Assembly (NCBI RefSeq): GCF_034522235.1
Contig: NZ_JAXHLN010000003.1
Span: 62,001 to 126,000 of the forward strand
Length of the DNA stretch: 64,000 bases
Origin: Thiohalophilus sp.
Lineage (GTDB): Bacteria; Pseudomonadota; Gammaproteobacteria; UBA6429; Thiohalophilaceae
Direction: 5' to 3'
Shown: positions 1 through 8,655 of the stretch, piece after piece
Position numbering within the stretch: position 1 is the first letter of the stretch
Layout: each line of letters starts with the position of its first letter
Translations under genes and position numbers: made by a program
The notes under the pieces: model-generated
Seen by the model: only the letters and a program-made list of their open reading frames with translations
Databases searched by the model: none
Told to the model about the DNA's origin: nothing

Positions 1-164
1 TGAATCCCGCTCTGGGTTAAGCGGGGTCAGACACTCTCAGCGTAGTGCGCCCGATGCCCCGGTAACAGGCGGCGATTGTGAACGTTTGTTAAATCTATGC
101 CACTGGTTCCCGATTCAGTTTCATTTCAGAAAAGTCCGCTAGAATGTCCTGATAAACAACCGAT

Positions 165-205
165 CCGGCCGGGCTTACCGTAACCCGCGGGTTACACCGG
201 GCCGG
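165..205. promoter_or_regulatory. Palindrome upstream of the cytochrome-porin gene
   Basis: A perfect 16-nt palindrome (GTAACCCGCGGGTTAC, 180-195) is nested between complementary hexamers CCGGCC (165-170) and GGCCGG (200-205). It lies 39 bp before the start of the Cyc2-like gene and has no T-tract. It could be an operator or a 5'-UTR hairpin; this is inference from symmetry only. Confidence 0.4.
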
Positions 206-243
206 TTCAAAAACAACTTGCCATTGCAACGGGGAGAACAACC

Positions 244-1539
244 ATGCTCAAACGCTTTCATCTGCACACCCTGTTCAGCAGTTTGCTGCTGCTGATCCTG
301 CTGCTGCCCGAGGCGAACGCCATGCCGGCCTTCGCCCGCGACTACAAAATGTCCTGCGCCACCTGTCACGCCGCCTTTCCCAAGCTGAACGCGTTCGGGG
401 AAAGCTTTGCTGCCTCCAACTTCCGCCTGCCCAACTGGAAGGACAACACCGTGGCCACCGGCGACGACATGCTGGCCCTGGCCAAGACCCCGCCGATAGC
501 GTTTCGCGCCCAGGCCTTTGCCCAGGCGCGCGATGCCGAGGCGATCACCGACCTGACCACCGGGGAATCCACGGAAGTCGACAGTGATTTTCAGTCGCCC
601 TATCTGATCAAGATGCTCTCCAGCGCCCCGTTGTCGGAACACATTACCTATTACTTTTACGCGATCTTCGCCGAGAAGGGCGGCAACGGCGAGACCATCG
701 TCGAGGATGCCTGGTTCTCCCACGATGCCCTGTTCGGCACGGATGTGGGCATGATGCTCGGCCAGTTCCAGGTCTCGGATCTGATGTTCCCGCGCGAGAC
801 CCGCCTGACCTTCCAGGACTACATGGCCTATCGCATGGCCGGCATCACCTATGATCGCGGTGTCATCTTCGACACCACCGCCGGGCCACTGGATCTGGCC
901 GTCGGCCTGGTCAACGGCAACGGCATCAAGGAGAACCTCACCATCAACAGCCCCGGGTATCAGCGCTCGGACCATCTGTTCGACAACGATACGTCCAAAG
1001 CGGTGTTCGGCCGCATCGGCGGGGATATCGGACCGGTCGCCGCCGGGCTGTTCGGCTACAGCGGCCAGCAAAAAAATGCAATTACCGATGGAAACAATCC
1101 CGCCGGTACCGGTAGCGGCAATCGTCAGACCGACAAGAACATCGTCGGCCTCGATTTCAACGGCAAGCTCGGCAACAAGACCTACTGGTTCGCCCAGGCC
1201 CTGTGGAACGAGTGGGACGGCTTCATCAATGCCGGCCAAAACTACGAATGGTTCGGCGGCTTTGTCGGAATCGATTACATCCACAGTCCGCGCTGGGCCC
1301 ATTCACTGCTGTATAACTACGCCGACGCCGGGGATCTGGAAAACACCGATACCATCTATGAAGGTATCGCCATGGAGACGGTGACCTATACGGCCTCCTA
1401 TTATTTCATGCGCAACGTCAAGGGCGTGATCGAGTTCAATGCCGATCTGCAAAGTGATGTAGCCAAAACCGGCACCTACTGGACCGGCCACCTGACCAAC
1501 GAAAACTATTTCCTGGTCGGCTTTGACGCGGCGTTCTGA
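244..1539 (+). CDS. Cyc2-like fused monoheme cytochrome-porin (outer membrane)
   Basis: Predicted 431-aa exported protein. Residues 1-26 form a signal peptide (hydrophobic LLLLILLLPEANA). The mature protein begins PAFARDYKMSCATCHAAFPK, with one CXXCH heme c site followed by a PKLNAFGESF-type segment. The remaining ~370 residues are rich in alternating aromatic and polar residues and end in Phe (VGFDAAF), as expected of an outer-membrane beta-barrel. Short N-terminal heme plus barrel is the architecture of Cyc2, the outer-membrane iron oxidase of Fe(II)-oxidising bacteria, and of related uncharacterised porin cytochromes. The start is an ATG preceded by GGGGAG. It stands alone, upstream of a repeat field, with no periplasmic cytochrome gene adjacent. 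The architecture is seen directly; Fe(II) oxidation is only a possibility, because many gammaproteobacterial relatives have no tested substrate. Confidence 0.65.
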   Translation: MLKRFHLHTLFSSLLLLILLLPEANAMPAFARDYKMSCATCHAAFPKLNAFGESFAASNFRLPNWKDNTVATGDDMLALAKTPPIAFRAQAFAQARDAEAITDLTTGESTEVDSDFQSPYLIKMLSSAPLSEHITYYFYAIFAEKGGNGETIVEDAWFSHDALFGTDVGMMLGQFQVSDLMFPRETRLTFQDYMAYRMAGITYDRGVIFDTTAGPLDLAVGLVNGNGIKENLTINSPGYQRSDHLFDNDTSKAVFGRIGGDIGPVAAGLFGYSGQQKNAITDGNNPAGTGSGNRQTDKNIVGLDFNGKLGNKTYWFAQALWNEWDGFINAGQNYEWFGGFVGIDYIHSPRWAHSLLYNYADAGDLENTDTIYEGIAMETVTYTASYYFMRNVKGVIEFNADLQSDVAKTGTYWTGHLTNENYFLVGFDAAF

Positions 1540-1597
1540 ACATCGTATTCCGGGTCGAGATGATGATGCACAGAAGGCATTCTACCCGGCTATAAGA

Positions 1598-2037
1598 CTC
1601 TCGCAGAGACGCAGAGGTCGCAGAGAATAAACGATAGTAGTTTCTCTGCGCCGTGGCGTCTCTGCGAGAGATCCGCTTTTTCCTTCTACGACACCTGCCT
1701 CAAACAGGGATAACCACCGAAACACCGAACAACACCGCCGATTGCCGGACACCGCGTTGCTATGTCCGGCCTACCAATGGACGGCTCTCGCAGAGACGCA
1801 GAGTACGCTGAAGAATAAACGCAATATCAATTTCTCTGCGCCCTGGCATCTCTGCGAGAGCTCCGCTTTTTCCTTACTACGACACCTGCCCCAAACAGGG
1901 ATAACCACGAAACATCGAACAACACCGTTGCCGGACATCGCGTTGCAGTCCGGCCTACCAATGGATTACTCGCGAGACGCAGCGTGCGCGGAGAATAAAC
2001 GCGTGCAGTTTCTCTACCCCTGGCGTCTCTGCGAGAG
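1598..2037. repeat. Tandem ~185-bp repeat with internal CGCAGAG palindromes
   Basis: Three palindromic cores lie at 1598-1670, 1785-1860 and 1968-2037. Each runs from CTCTCGCAGAGACGC to GCGTCTCTGCGAGAG around a GAGAATAAACG centre; the third is more diverged. Between cores the spacer (CCGCTTTTTCCTT, ACGACACCTGCC, CAAACAGGGATAACCA and a TCCGGCCTACCAATGGA segment) is also repeated, so the whole is a tandem array with a period of about 185 bp and roughly 2.4 copies. Together with 2038-2308 it fills the gap after the cytochrome gene. I see no protein-coding gene here. Confidence 0.85.
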
Positions 2038-2044
2038 GTCAGCA

Positions 2045-2078
2045 GGGTGTCACGCAGGCTAACGCCAGCGTGACCTGC
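2045..2078. repeat. REP-like palindrome, copy 1
   Basis: The core GTCACGCAGGCTAACGCCAG and the following CGTGACCTGC form an imperfect palindrome. Near-identical elements recur at 16041, 26538 and 57814, always intergenic. Confidence 0.7.
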
Positions 2079-2100
2079 AGATCCAGAATATAAAGTGGGC

Positions 2101-2145
2101 AAAAAAATGCCCCGGACGAAGTGGGGATAAAGCGCCGTCCGGGGC
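2101..2145 (-). terminator. Rho-independent terminator, minus strand
   Basis: Ten-bp arms GCCCCGGACG (2109-2118) and CGTCCGGGGC (2136-2145) form a perfect stem. On the minus strand it is followed by ATTTTTTT. It lies about 160 bp beyond the stop of the minus-strand gene ending at 2309 and probably terminates it. Confidence 0.7.
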
Positions 2146-2154
2146 CTTCGAAAT

Positions 2155-2182
2155 AGCCCGGCTTGGGGAAACCGGGCTTTTA
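2155..2182 (+). terminator. Rho-independent terminator, plus strand
   Basis: The stem AGCCCGG / CCGGGCT (2155-2161 and 2172-2178) is followed by TTTT on the plus strand. It could end transcription from the cytochrome gene through the repeat field. Confidence 0.6.
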
Positions 2183-2308
2183 ATTCCCACTACAGGGAGG
2201 GTTGCGGGAATAAGCGCATTACTGCGCTCACAAAATAGGACACCCCCGGACCGGGAAAGTTCCGGCCAGTCTCACAGCCCCGATCAATGGGCTCGCGACC
2301 GCGAGCGG

Positions 2309-4192
2309 CTAACGCTGAACCCGGCGGTGATCGTAATCATGCAACAGGCGCTCGAGTTGCTGGATAATCCGACGCCAGCGTTCCGAGTCCATCGACAGGC
2401 CAAGCAGTACAGCCGTGAACTGGCTGGAATAGGGGGTGTCGTCCACCGGCGTGGCGGCAATGACTTCCAGCCGTTCGCGGGTGGCATGGTAATGCTCCAC
2501 CAGAAAATCGATCATCGACTCGCTCAGCGGCACCCGATACATTCGCGTGATACGCAACGCCAGATGTTCGGCACTCTTGCCCAGCTCCTCGCGTACCTCT
2601 CTGACCGCGGCAGCACCCAGCCCGGCCTTGGCATCGGCGCTGAATCCGGTTTCCAGACCACCGAGGTAAGCCGCACGACTGCTATCGATCGCCCGCTGGA
2701 CGCTGGCATCGGCAAGTTGCACGTATGGCTGCAAAATAAGTGTTAAGCGAATTGCCAGCCGCTTGAGATCATCACGCTGCAACGGCCGTCCACCGCGCTG
2801 CAGACCGGCCTCGCTATGCTGATAATCGAGATCCCGCATATATTGGCAAAACTGACGGGCCACCTCGATCTTCTGCGCATCATCCAGGGCAATCGACTCC
2901 TCGCGAATGCGCAATCCCCGCGCGCGCCGGCGAGGCAATTCGAGACGCTTTTCGTCCGGAGAATAACGCCGACGCAACTCTTCCCAGCGCTGCAAATCGC
3001 GGACATAACGCTCCCGCCATTTGTGCAGCTGCTCACCGGCACGCCGACTCTGGCGCACCAGCTCCAGAATCGTTTTCAGATGCTGCCGGGTGCGGGCATC
3101 CGGCCGTTCCTGTGATACCAGACGTTCCAGTCCTTCGGTCAACTGGTTCACCAGCTCTTTCGGCAGCAGCCTGCTAACCGACTCATCAAATCCCAGCTCG
3201 GGGTAGTCCGTCAGCAGGGCAGCCAGGGCATGCAAACGACTCAGGGCCATCGCCTGACTGACACTGTAACGGCTGCGCGCCGCCTCTACCTCATCCAGAC
3301 TGCGTTCCAGTTGCCAACCTCCTTCATAGTCGATCACCAGCCGGGTGATCTCGCGGCCGCTGAGTAACTCGAACACCAGTACCAGCAGCTCCTGGACATC
3401 TTCCTGCGCCATCAAATCCAGGCTGTGCTCATCGGCGGCGGAGAAAATGGCGCCCAGAAAATTTTCCCGCCGCGGTACGCCATGTTCAAAGGAGGGCGCG
3501 ACGCCCGTGAGACGATCGCGTAACAGATCGGCCTCGTCCGGTGCGGTGGCGTGGATCTTCTCCAGCGCCGCCGCACGCGCCTCGGCGCTGGCGGCGATCA
3601 GATCCTGCACCCGGCTGCGCAGTCCCAGGCGGCGGTAAATTTCGATCTGCTCGGTAATCTCGGCCAGACTGGTATCCCCGGTCAGCTCGCGCACCGCCAG
3701 TGCCACGCTCTCGGGACTCAGATCCAGCTCGTGCAACAGGGCGCCGGCCGCGCGCAGCCGCCGGTCTTCCGGCGCCAGCTCGGCCAGTACCCGGTCGCGA
3801 CTTTCAAACAACAGATCCGGCAGCAGATCGAGTGTCTTGCTCAATGCCGCACGGGCATCGTTCTGGCGCCGGCCACGCAACACCACCGCCACAAAACGGG
3901 CCAGCAAACCGATCACACCCAGGATGAGCGTATAGGCGGCAAAAAACACAAAGTTTTCTAACGGGGCAGCATGCCCGAAACCCAGATAATAGCCGCCCTC
4001 CATGGCCAGAAAGGTCACCGGCCCGGCCGTCCATAACAACTGCAACAGGGTCAGGCTCCAGGGTGTCTGACGCACGCTCGAGACCGCCTCATCGATCCGG
4101 CTGTGGCCGACCCGCTCGAGACTGACGCGCTCCTGATCCAGCCCGATCAGTTCCTCGTCGTCGGTTTTGTTTTTACGCCAGGGGAGTTTCAC
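2309..4192 (-). CDS. Uncharacterised 627-aa membrane-anchored helical protein
   Basis: I do not recognise a family. The N-terminal ~50 residues are charged. Two hydrophobic segments follow at about 47-67 (LTLLQLLWTAGPVTFLAMEG) and 78-105 (FVFFAAYTLILGVIGLLARF). The remaining ~500 residues are a long Arg/Glu/Leu-rich, probably alpha-helical cytoplasmic region with no visible catalytic motif. The start is GTG at 4192, preceded by AAGGA on the minus strand; no ATG fits. The next minus-strand gene (4295-5293) is also a membrane protein and the gap is about 100 bp, so they may be co-transcribed. A terminator follows downstream. The ORF is unbroken and its codon use resembles its neighbours, so it is a real gene. 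Its function is unknown. Confidence 0.75.
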   Translation of the reverse strand: MKLPWRKNKTDDEELIGLDQERVSLERVGHSRIDEAVSSVRQTPWSLTLLQLLWTAGPVTFLAMEGGYYLGFGHAAPLENFVFFAAYTLILGVIGLLARFVAVVLRGRRQNDARAALSKTLDLLPDLLFESRDRVLAELAPEDRRLRAAGALLHELDLSPESVALAVRELTGDTSLAEITEQIEIYRRLGLRSRVQDLIAASAEARAAALEKIHATAPDEADLLRDRLTGVAPSFEHGVPRRENFLGAIFSAADEHSLDLMAQEDVQELLVLVFELLSGREITRLVIDYEGGWQLERSLDEVEAARSRYSVSQAMALSRLHALAALLTDYPELGFDESVSRLLPKELVNQLTEGLERLVSQERPDARTRQHLKTILELVRQSRRAGEQLHKWRERYVRDLQRWEELRRRYSPDEKRLELPRRRARGLRIREESIALDDAQKIEVARQFCQYMRDLDYQHSEAGLQRGGRPLQRDDLKRLAIRLTLILQPYVQLADASVQRAIDSSRAAYLGGLETGFSADAKAGLGAAAVREVREELGKSAEHLALRITRMYRVPLSESMIDFLVEHYHATRERLEVIAATPVDDTPYSSQFTAVLLGLSMDSERWRRIIQQLERLLHDYDHRRVQR

Positions 4193-4294
4193 TGAGGTCC
4201 TTGGGTGACATGTGGTAAGGAAGTTAAGCGGATTATTCCAACTTGTGCCATGTCATCACAACAACAAAAACGTGCCACGGCACAAACAACAGCA

Positions 4295-5293
4295 TTAACG
4301 TGCCGGCACCAGCCAACGCTGTACCGCCAGAGGCACCCGGCGAAGTACCTGCGCGCGACTGGCATGCCAGAAAGCGGAGAGCAGCAACAGGGCAGAACCG
4401 ATCACCAGCGCGGTAAGGGCAAAACTCAGACTCACCACTCCGTATTGCTCCAGCAACGTACTGAAGGCATACATCACATAGACCAGGGCGGAGACCATCA
4501 GGGCGCGACGATCAATACACAGCGATACAAACCCGATCGCCACATACAACAGAATCACCACGGCCGCCTGCCACAGGTTCATCTGTCCCTCGAAGACACC
4601 CAGCGCGGCGAATACCGGATGCACCAGCAATGGCGCGGCCAGCAAGTGCAGCCAGAAAGCGACATCCGATTTGCGCGTCAGGCGCGCGGTATCCCGGGTA
4701 TCCCAGTACATCGCCAATACAAAAACTGCCACGCCGGCAATAAAGGAAATCACACTCAGCCAGTGCCGGGCATCGGGCGCCGCCCAGAGCAACAGGGCAA
4801 CGGCAAACGCCACCCCCACCGCCGCGCCGGCCGCCACCGTAATGGGAACCTGAAAACGGCGCCAGTGTAACCAGGCCGCAAGCGTTGCCAGCGCGCTGGC
4901 GATGACGACGCTTTGCGCGCCCTTTTCCGGCCCCAGCAGCAGAAGCACGCCGCCCATAACACTGCTGACAAAGGCCAGCAGCAACACGATCGATGGCAGG
5001 GCCATGCGCCGCTGGCGGGTAAAAAACTCGGCCAGCAGCCAGGCCACGGCCGCCACGGCGGCGGCGCCGATCCAGTCCGTCAGCACGCCGGCAATCCCGC
5101 CCACCGACGCCAGTAACAACACACTGGCGATCACCACAAAGATGTCATTGAAGCCGGTAATCAGACGAAAATGTTCCTCGTCCACCGCCGGCCCCTGTCT
5201 TTCGCCGGCCACATGCGCGCGAAACGCCTCTGCCGTCTCATTACTCAAAATGCCCGCCTTAATGGCCGAGGCGATATCTTCTTCCGTATACAT
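4295..5293 (-). CDS. DUF2157-like multi-pass membrane protein
   Basis: 332-aa protein whose N-terminus (MYTEEDIASAIKAGILSNET) is a short soluble helical segment. It is followed by about eight to ten hydrophobic segments. This layout resembles DUF2157-type integral membrane proteins of unknown function. The frame stays open further upstream, to 5374, but the ATG at 5293 is preceded by GGGGAG at good spacing and matches where the family begins, so I use it. It lies upstream of the 627-aa membrane protein on the same strand. No catalytic residues are evident. The family call is from pattern memory and is moderate. Confidence 0.6.
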   Translation of the reverse strand: MYTEEDIASAIKAGILSNETAEAFRAHVAGERQGPAVDEEHFRLITGFNDIFVVIASVLLLASVGGIAGVLTDWIGAAAVAAVAWLLAEFFTRQRRMALPSIVLLLAFVSSVMGGVLLLLGPEKGAQSVVIASALATLAAWLHWRRFQVPITVAAGAAVGVAFAVALLLWAAPDARHWLSVISFIAGVAVFVLAMYWDTRDTARLTRKSDVAFWLHLLAAPLLVHPVFAALGVFEGQMNLWQAAVVILLYVAIGFVSLCIDRRALMVSALVYVMYAFSTLLEQYGVVSLSFALTALVIGSALLLLSAFWHASRAQVLRRVPLAVQRWLVPAR

Positions 5294-5465
5294 GGCAGGT
5301 AAACTCCCCGAATAGCCGCATAAAACCTCTCCCGGGCCGATGCACGCTGTTTTGTCTGATTTGGCGTTGCGCACTGCGTTTGATCTTCGTCAATGACCGC
5401 CCGAACCGGTTCGCTATGCTCGTTCGATAGCTGTCAGCAACTCAAACTCGACCCGCGAGGCCCCC

Positions 5466-6398
5466 ATGACCCGCCCACAACAAGCCCCTGATCCCACGGC
5501 CAGTCCCTTCAATCTGGATAACGAGGATCGCTATCTGCGCTGGCGCGAGCAAAAACTTCTGGATTACCCCGAGACCCTGGGTGATCTGCTGGTGGAAATC
5601 AACGATCCCCGGAATCTGAGCGAGAGCGAACATGCCGCGCTGTTACAGCTTTGTCGCAAAGCCAATATGGCACTGTATTTCAGCAAAACCGGCACCGATC
5701 CCGATCCGGAGATACCGCTGTCACTGGGACGTCGCTTCGGCCTGCATGATCTGAACCACAACTGGCTGGCCGACGAGAGCGGCCTGACCTCCCTGACTGT
5801 CCGCGACGAAGGCGTTCGCCAGAATTATATTCCCTACACCAACCGGGCAATCAACTGGCACACCGACGGCTACTATAACGCCGCCAACCGGCAGATCCGT
5901 GCCCTGAATCTGCACGTGGTACAACAGGCCGCCCACGGCGGCCACAACGCACTGCTGGATCACGAACTCGCTTACGTTCTGCTGCGCGACAAAAACCCGG
6001 CGTATATCCGGGCGTTGATGCATCCCCGGGTTCTGACCATTCCCGCCCGCATCGATGCAGGCGGAACGGTGGCCCGCAAGGCGGTTACCGGTCCGGTCTT
6101 CAGCATTCTCCCCTCCGGGGATCTGCACATGCGCTACACCATCCGGGTCAACAACGTAATCTGGGCCGACGATCCCCTGAGCCGCGAAGCGCTGGCCTAT
6201 CTCGAGGAGATCCTCCACAGTGACTCACCCTATATCTTTCGCGGCCGCCTCGAATCGGGCATGGGGCTGTTGAGCAATAACGTCCTGCACGATCGCGCTG
6301 CCTTCACCGACGATGCAAAGCATAAACGTCACTATTACCGCGCCCGCTACTTTAATCGGCTGGCCAGCACGTCCATCGCGGACACTTATAAGCTGTAA
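5466..6398 (+). CDS. TauD/TfdA-family Fe(II)/2-oxoglutarate dioxygenase
   Basis: 310-aa protein with the facial-triad motif of the TauD family. The first His and Asp are in INWHTDGYYN (near residue 138) and the second His is in SNNVLHDRAAF near the C-terminus. An Arg-rich segment follows (HKRHYYRARYF), compatible with 2-oxoglutarate binding. Enzymes of this family couple decarboxylation of 2-oxoglutarate to hydroxylation of a small substrate. The substrate cannot be read from sequence: TauD acts on taurine and TfdA on 2,4-D, but many homologues act elsewhere. It is divergent from the minus-strand membrane gene and ends about 30 bp from the convergent DUF1622 gene. No sulfonate transporter is adjacent, so taurine use is not supported. 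Confidence 0.8.
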   Translation: MTRPQQAPDPTASPFNLDNEDRYLRWREQKLLDYPETLGDLLVEINDPRNLSESEHAALLQLCRKANMALYFSKTGTDPDPEIPLSLGRRFGLHDLNHNWLADESGLTSLTVRDEGVRQNYIPYTNRAINWHTDGYYNAANRQIRALNLHVVQQAAHGGHNALLDHELAYVLLRDKNPAYIRALMHPRVLTIPARIDAGGTVARKAVTGPVFSILPSGDLHMRYTIRVNNVIWADDPLSREALAYLEEILHSDSPYIFRGRLESGMGLLSNNVLHDRAAFTDDAKHKRHYYRARYFNRLASTSIADTYKL

Positions 6399-6428
6399 CG
6401 AAACGCCCGCCAGCCCGGGCAGATTGCG

Positions 6429-6779
6429 TTATCGCTTCGCCTGCCAGGGCCAGCGGCCGGTCAACTCGACCTCCAGGGTAAAACTCAGGAAGGTTCGAAC
6501 CAGCACCACCACGGCCAGCACCCCCACCGAATAAAATGTCAGATCGACCGCGACGGTATGGATAATATCCGCCGCGATCAAAAACTCCAGCCCGAGCAGA
6601 ATGCCACTGCCGACTCGCTGGCGCAGTTCCTGGAAGATCGGTTCACGTTCCGTTTCCTTGATCAAACGGCGCAGGGCCTGAACCAGCGCGTACACCGCCA
6701 CCAGGGTGATAATCACGATCCCGAGCGCCTCAATCAGCAGCACGCTCCACTCGGCGACCAGCCTGAGCATCTCTGACAT
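6429..6779 (-). CDS. DUF1622 family membrane protein
   Basis: 116-aa protein with three hydrophobic segments: about 8-33, 62-78 and 80-100 (the latter FYSVGVLAVVVLVRTFLSF). The central RQRVGSGILLGLEFLIAADI segment is characteristic of DUF1622, a family of small inner-membrane proteins of unknown function. The start ATG at 6779 has a strong GGGAGG upstream. It is convergent with the dioxygenase gene. Confidence 0.75.
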   Translation of the reverse strand: MSEMLRLVAEWSVLLIEALGIVIITLVAVYALVQALRRLIKETEREPIFQELRQRVGSGILLGLEFLIAADIIHTVAVDLTFYSVGVLAVVVLVRTFLSFTLEVELTGRWPWQAKR

Positions 6780-6905
6780 AACCCCTCCCGTTCACCCTGA
6801 CCTGCAGACCTGCAGGCCATGATGCTGATTAAATAAAGTGAGATGACTTCATTGTGACAGAGACAGGGGATTTGTCATCCGGCGCAAGACATGAGAATGA
6901 TCGGT

Positions 6906-8285
6906 CTAACATTCGGTCAGGCTGACCGCCAGGCCGCCCAGCGCGGTCTCTTTATACTTGTCTGACATTTCCAGCCCGGTCTGCTTCATGGCCGCGATAC
7001 AGTTATCCAGCGGCATGAAGTGAGTGCCGCTTTCGCGAATCGCCAGTGAAGCCGCCGCATGGGCCTTGATGGCACCGAAGGCGTTGCGTTCGATGCACGG
7101 CACCTGCACCAGCCCGTTGACCGGGTCGCAGGTCATGCCCAGATGATGCTCCAGCGCGATCTCCGCCGCGTTCTCGATCTGTTGCACCGAACCGCCGCGC
7201 AGCGCGCACAGTCCGGCCGCGGCCATGGCCGCCGCGGATCCGACCTCGCCCTGACAACCGACTTCCGCACCGGAAATGGAACTGCGGTGTTTGATAATTC
7301 CGCCGATCGCCCCGGCACTCAGCAGATAATCCCGGATCTGTTGCTCAGTTGCTCCGTGATGCATGACCTGATAATAGAGCACCGCCGGGATCACCCCGGC
7401 CGCGCCGTTGGTTGGCGCGGTCACCACCATGTGCCCGGCGGCGTTTTCCTCGTTCACCGCGATGGCGTAGGCCGACAACCAGTCATTCAGGCTCGCATTG
7501 TGCGGCTCGGCTTCAAGTTGCCGGTACAGATGTCGGGCACGCCGCCGTATATTCAGACCACCGGGCAAGTGACCCTCGGCCGCCAGCCCTGTTTCGATAC
7601 AGGTGCGCATCGCCTGCCAGATCGCATCCAGCCCGGTATCGAGCTCGGCCTCCGTGCGCTGTACCCGTTCATTGGCCCGCTTCATCTGCGCGATCGACAT
7701 ACCGCTGTCGACGGCCATGGCCAGCATCGAACGTGCCGAATCAAACGGATAGGGACAGTCCAGGGCCGACACCATCTTGAGAGGGGCTTCCAGGTCGCTG
7801 ATCTCGGCCAGCGTATTGATAAACCCGCCGCCGATGGAAAAACAGGTTTCGGACAGGACCACGCTGTCCTGCGAATCGCGCAGCTCGAAGATCATCCCGT
7901 TGGGATGCTGGGGCAACGGCGGCCCCTGATCGAAAACAATGTCTGTGGCGGGTGAAAAGCGGATGGCGGGCAACTCTTTGGATTCGATCGTATCCTGTTG
8001 CCAGAGCTCACTTACCAGGCGGTCCACATCCTGCGCAGCCAGCCCTTTGGGGGTATAACCGTGTAAGCCCAGCGTCACCGCTCGATCCGTGCCATGGCCC
8101 TTGCCGGTAAACGCCAGCGATCCCCGCAGCGTGCAGCGCAGGTTGATATCCGTCACTTGCCCGGCGGAGGTCAAATAACGCTGTGTCCGTGCAATAAAAT
8201 CATTCGCCGCCACCATCGGGCCCATGGTGTGGGAGCTGGAAGGCCCGATGCCGATTTTGAACAGATCCAGGACACTGATAAACAT
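6906..8285 (-). CDS. sdaA: L-serine dehydratase, iron-sulfur type, single chain
   Basis: 459-aa L-serine ammonia-lyase, which converts L-serine to pyruvate and ammonia using an oxygen-labile [4Fe-4S] cluster. The N-terminal beta domain begins [20 protein letters not shown]. The C-terminal alpha domain has the cluster cysteines in [33 protein letters not shown] and near PLDNCIAAM. Length and fusion of both domains in one chain match SdaA/SdaB of proteobacteria. The start ATG at 8285 is in the universally conserved N-terminal context. Its neighbours are unrelated, so it is probably monocistronic. sdaA versus sdaB cannot be separated by eye. Confidence 0.95.
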   Translation of the reverse strand: MFISVLDLFKIGIGPSSSHTMGPMVAANDFIARTQRYLTSAGQVTDINLRCTLRGSLAFTGKGHGTDRAVTLGLHGYTPKGLAAQDVDRLVSELWQQDTIESKELPAIRFSPATDIVFDQGPPLPQHPNGMIFELRDSQDSVVLSETCFSIGGGFINTLAEISDLEAPLKMVSALDCPYPFDSARSMLAMAVDSGMSIAQMKRANERVQRTEAELDTGLDAIWQAMRTCIETGLAAEGHLPGGLNIRRRARHLYRQLEAEPHNASLNDWLSAYAIAVNEENAAGHMVVTAPTNGAAGVIPAVLYYQVMHHGATEQQIRDYLLSAGAIGGIIKHRSSISGAEVGCQGEVGSAAAMAAAGLCALRGGSVQQIENAAEIALEHHLGMTCDPVNGLVQVPCIERNAFGAIKAHAAASLAIRESGTHFMPLDNCIAAMKQTGLEMSDKYKETALGGLAVSLTEC

Positions 8286-8325
8286 GAATCGAACCCGCCT
8301 CTGTCAGACCGCCCTTACCAGGCGG

Positions 8326-8634
8326 TTAACCCTGTACCAGTGCATCTCGCATCTGCATATAGGCGATAAGAAATTCAAACAGCAAACGCCAGAACAGTTC
8401 CATCAGCAAAAAGAAAACCAGGCCGAACAACACCAGCCAGAACCGTTGCTGTTTATTTAACAAATCCCAGGTTGCTGTCTTACCTTTTTGATAAGCGTCA
8501 CCCAAAAGCTGATACTTTCGCAACAACCATAACGCCACAAACCACGCCCCGACTGGCAGGATAACCGCACCGAGATAATAAAACACAATCAGCACCTCGA
8601 TGCTGATAAACGTGTTGAAAGTCAGATAATCCAT
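8326..8634 (-). CDS. DUF4282-like small membrane protein
   Basis: 102-aa protein with two hydrophobic helices (about 11-40 and 66-92) separated by a charged linker containing KYQLLGDAYQKGK. The arrangement resembles DUF4282-type small membrane proteins of unknown function. It starts at ATG 8634 with AGGGG upstream and lies 21 bp downstream of the polA stop on the same strand, so it is likely co-transcribed with polA. Confidence 0.6.
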   Translation of the reverse strand: MDYLTFNTFISIEVLIVFYYLGAVILPVGAWFVALWLLRKYQLLGDAYQKGKTATWDLLNKQQRFWLVLFGLVFFLLMELFWRLLFEFLIAYMQMRDALVQG

Positions 8635-8655
8635 TTCCCCTATCCGTTAACAGAA

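Noticed and set aside
175-1302. Long minus-strand open frame opposite the cytochrome gene
   Set aside because: The plus-strand frame has a signal peptide, heme motif and ribosome-binding site. The minus frame is a GC-rich antisense shadow with no recognisable domain.
1598-2037. Possible CRISPR array
   Set aside because: The period is about 185 bp, the spacers are themselves repeated and the units are palindromic. No cas genes are present. This is an interspersed or tandem palindromic repeat.
1742-2102. Short open frames in the repeat field after the cytochrome gene
   Set aside because: They are translations of the tandem palindromic repeat on both strands and have no ribosome-binding sites.
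6490-6506. GGTTCGAACC resembling a tRNA T-loop
   Set aside because: It lies inside the DUF1622 coding sequence and no acceptor, D or anticodon stems can be formed around it.
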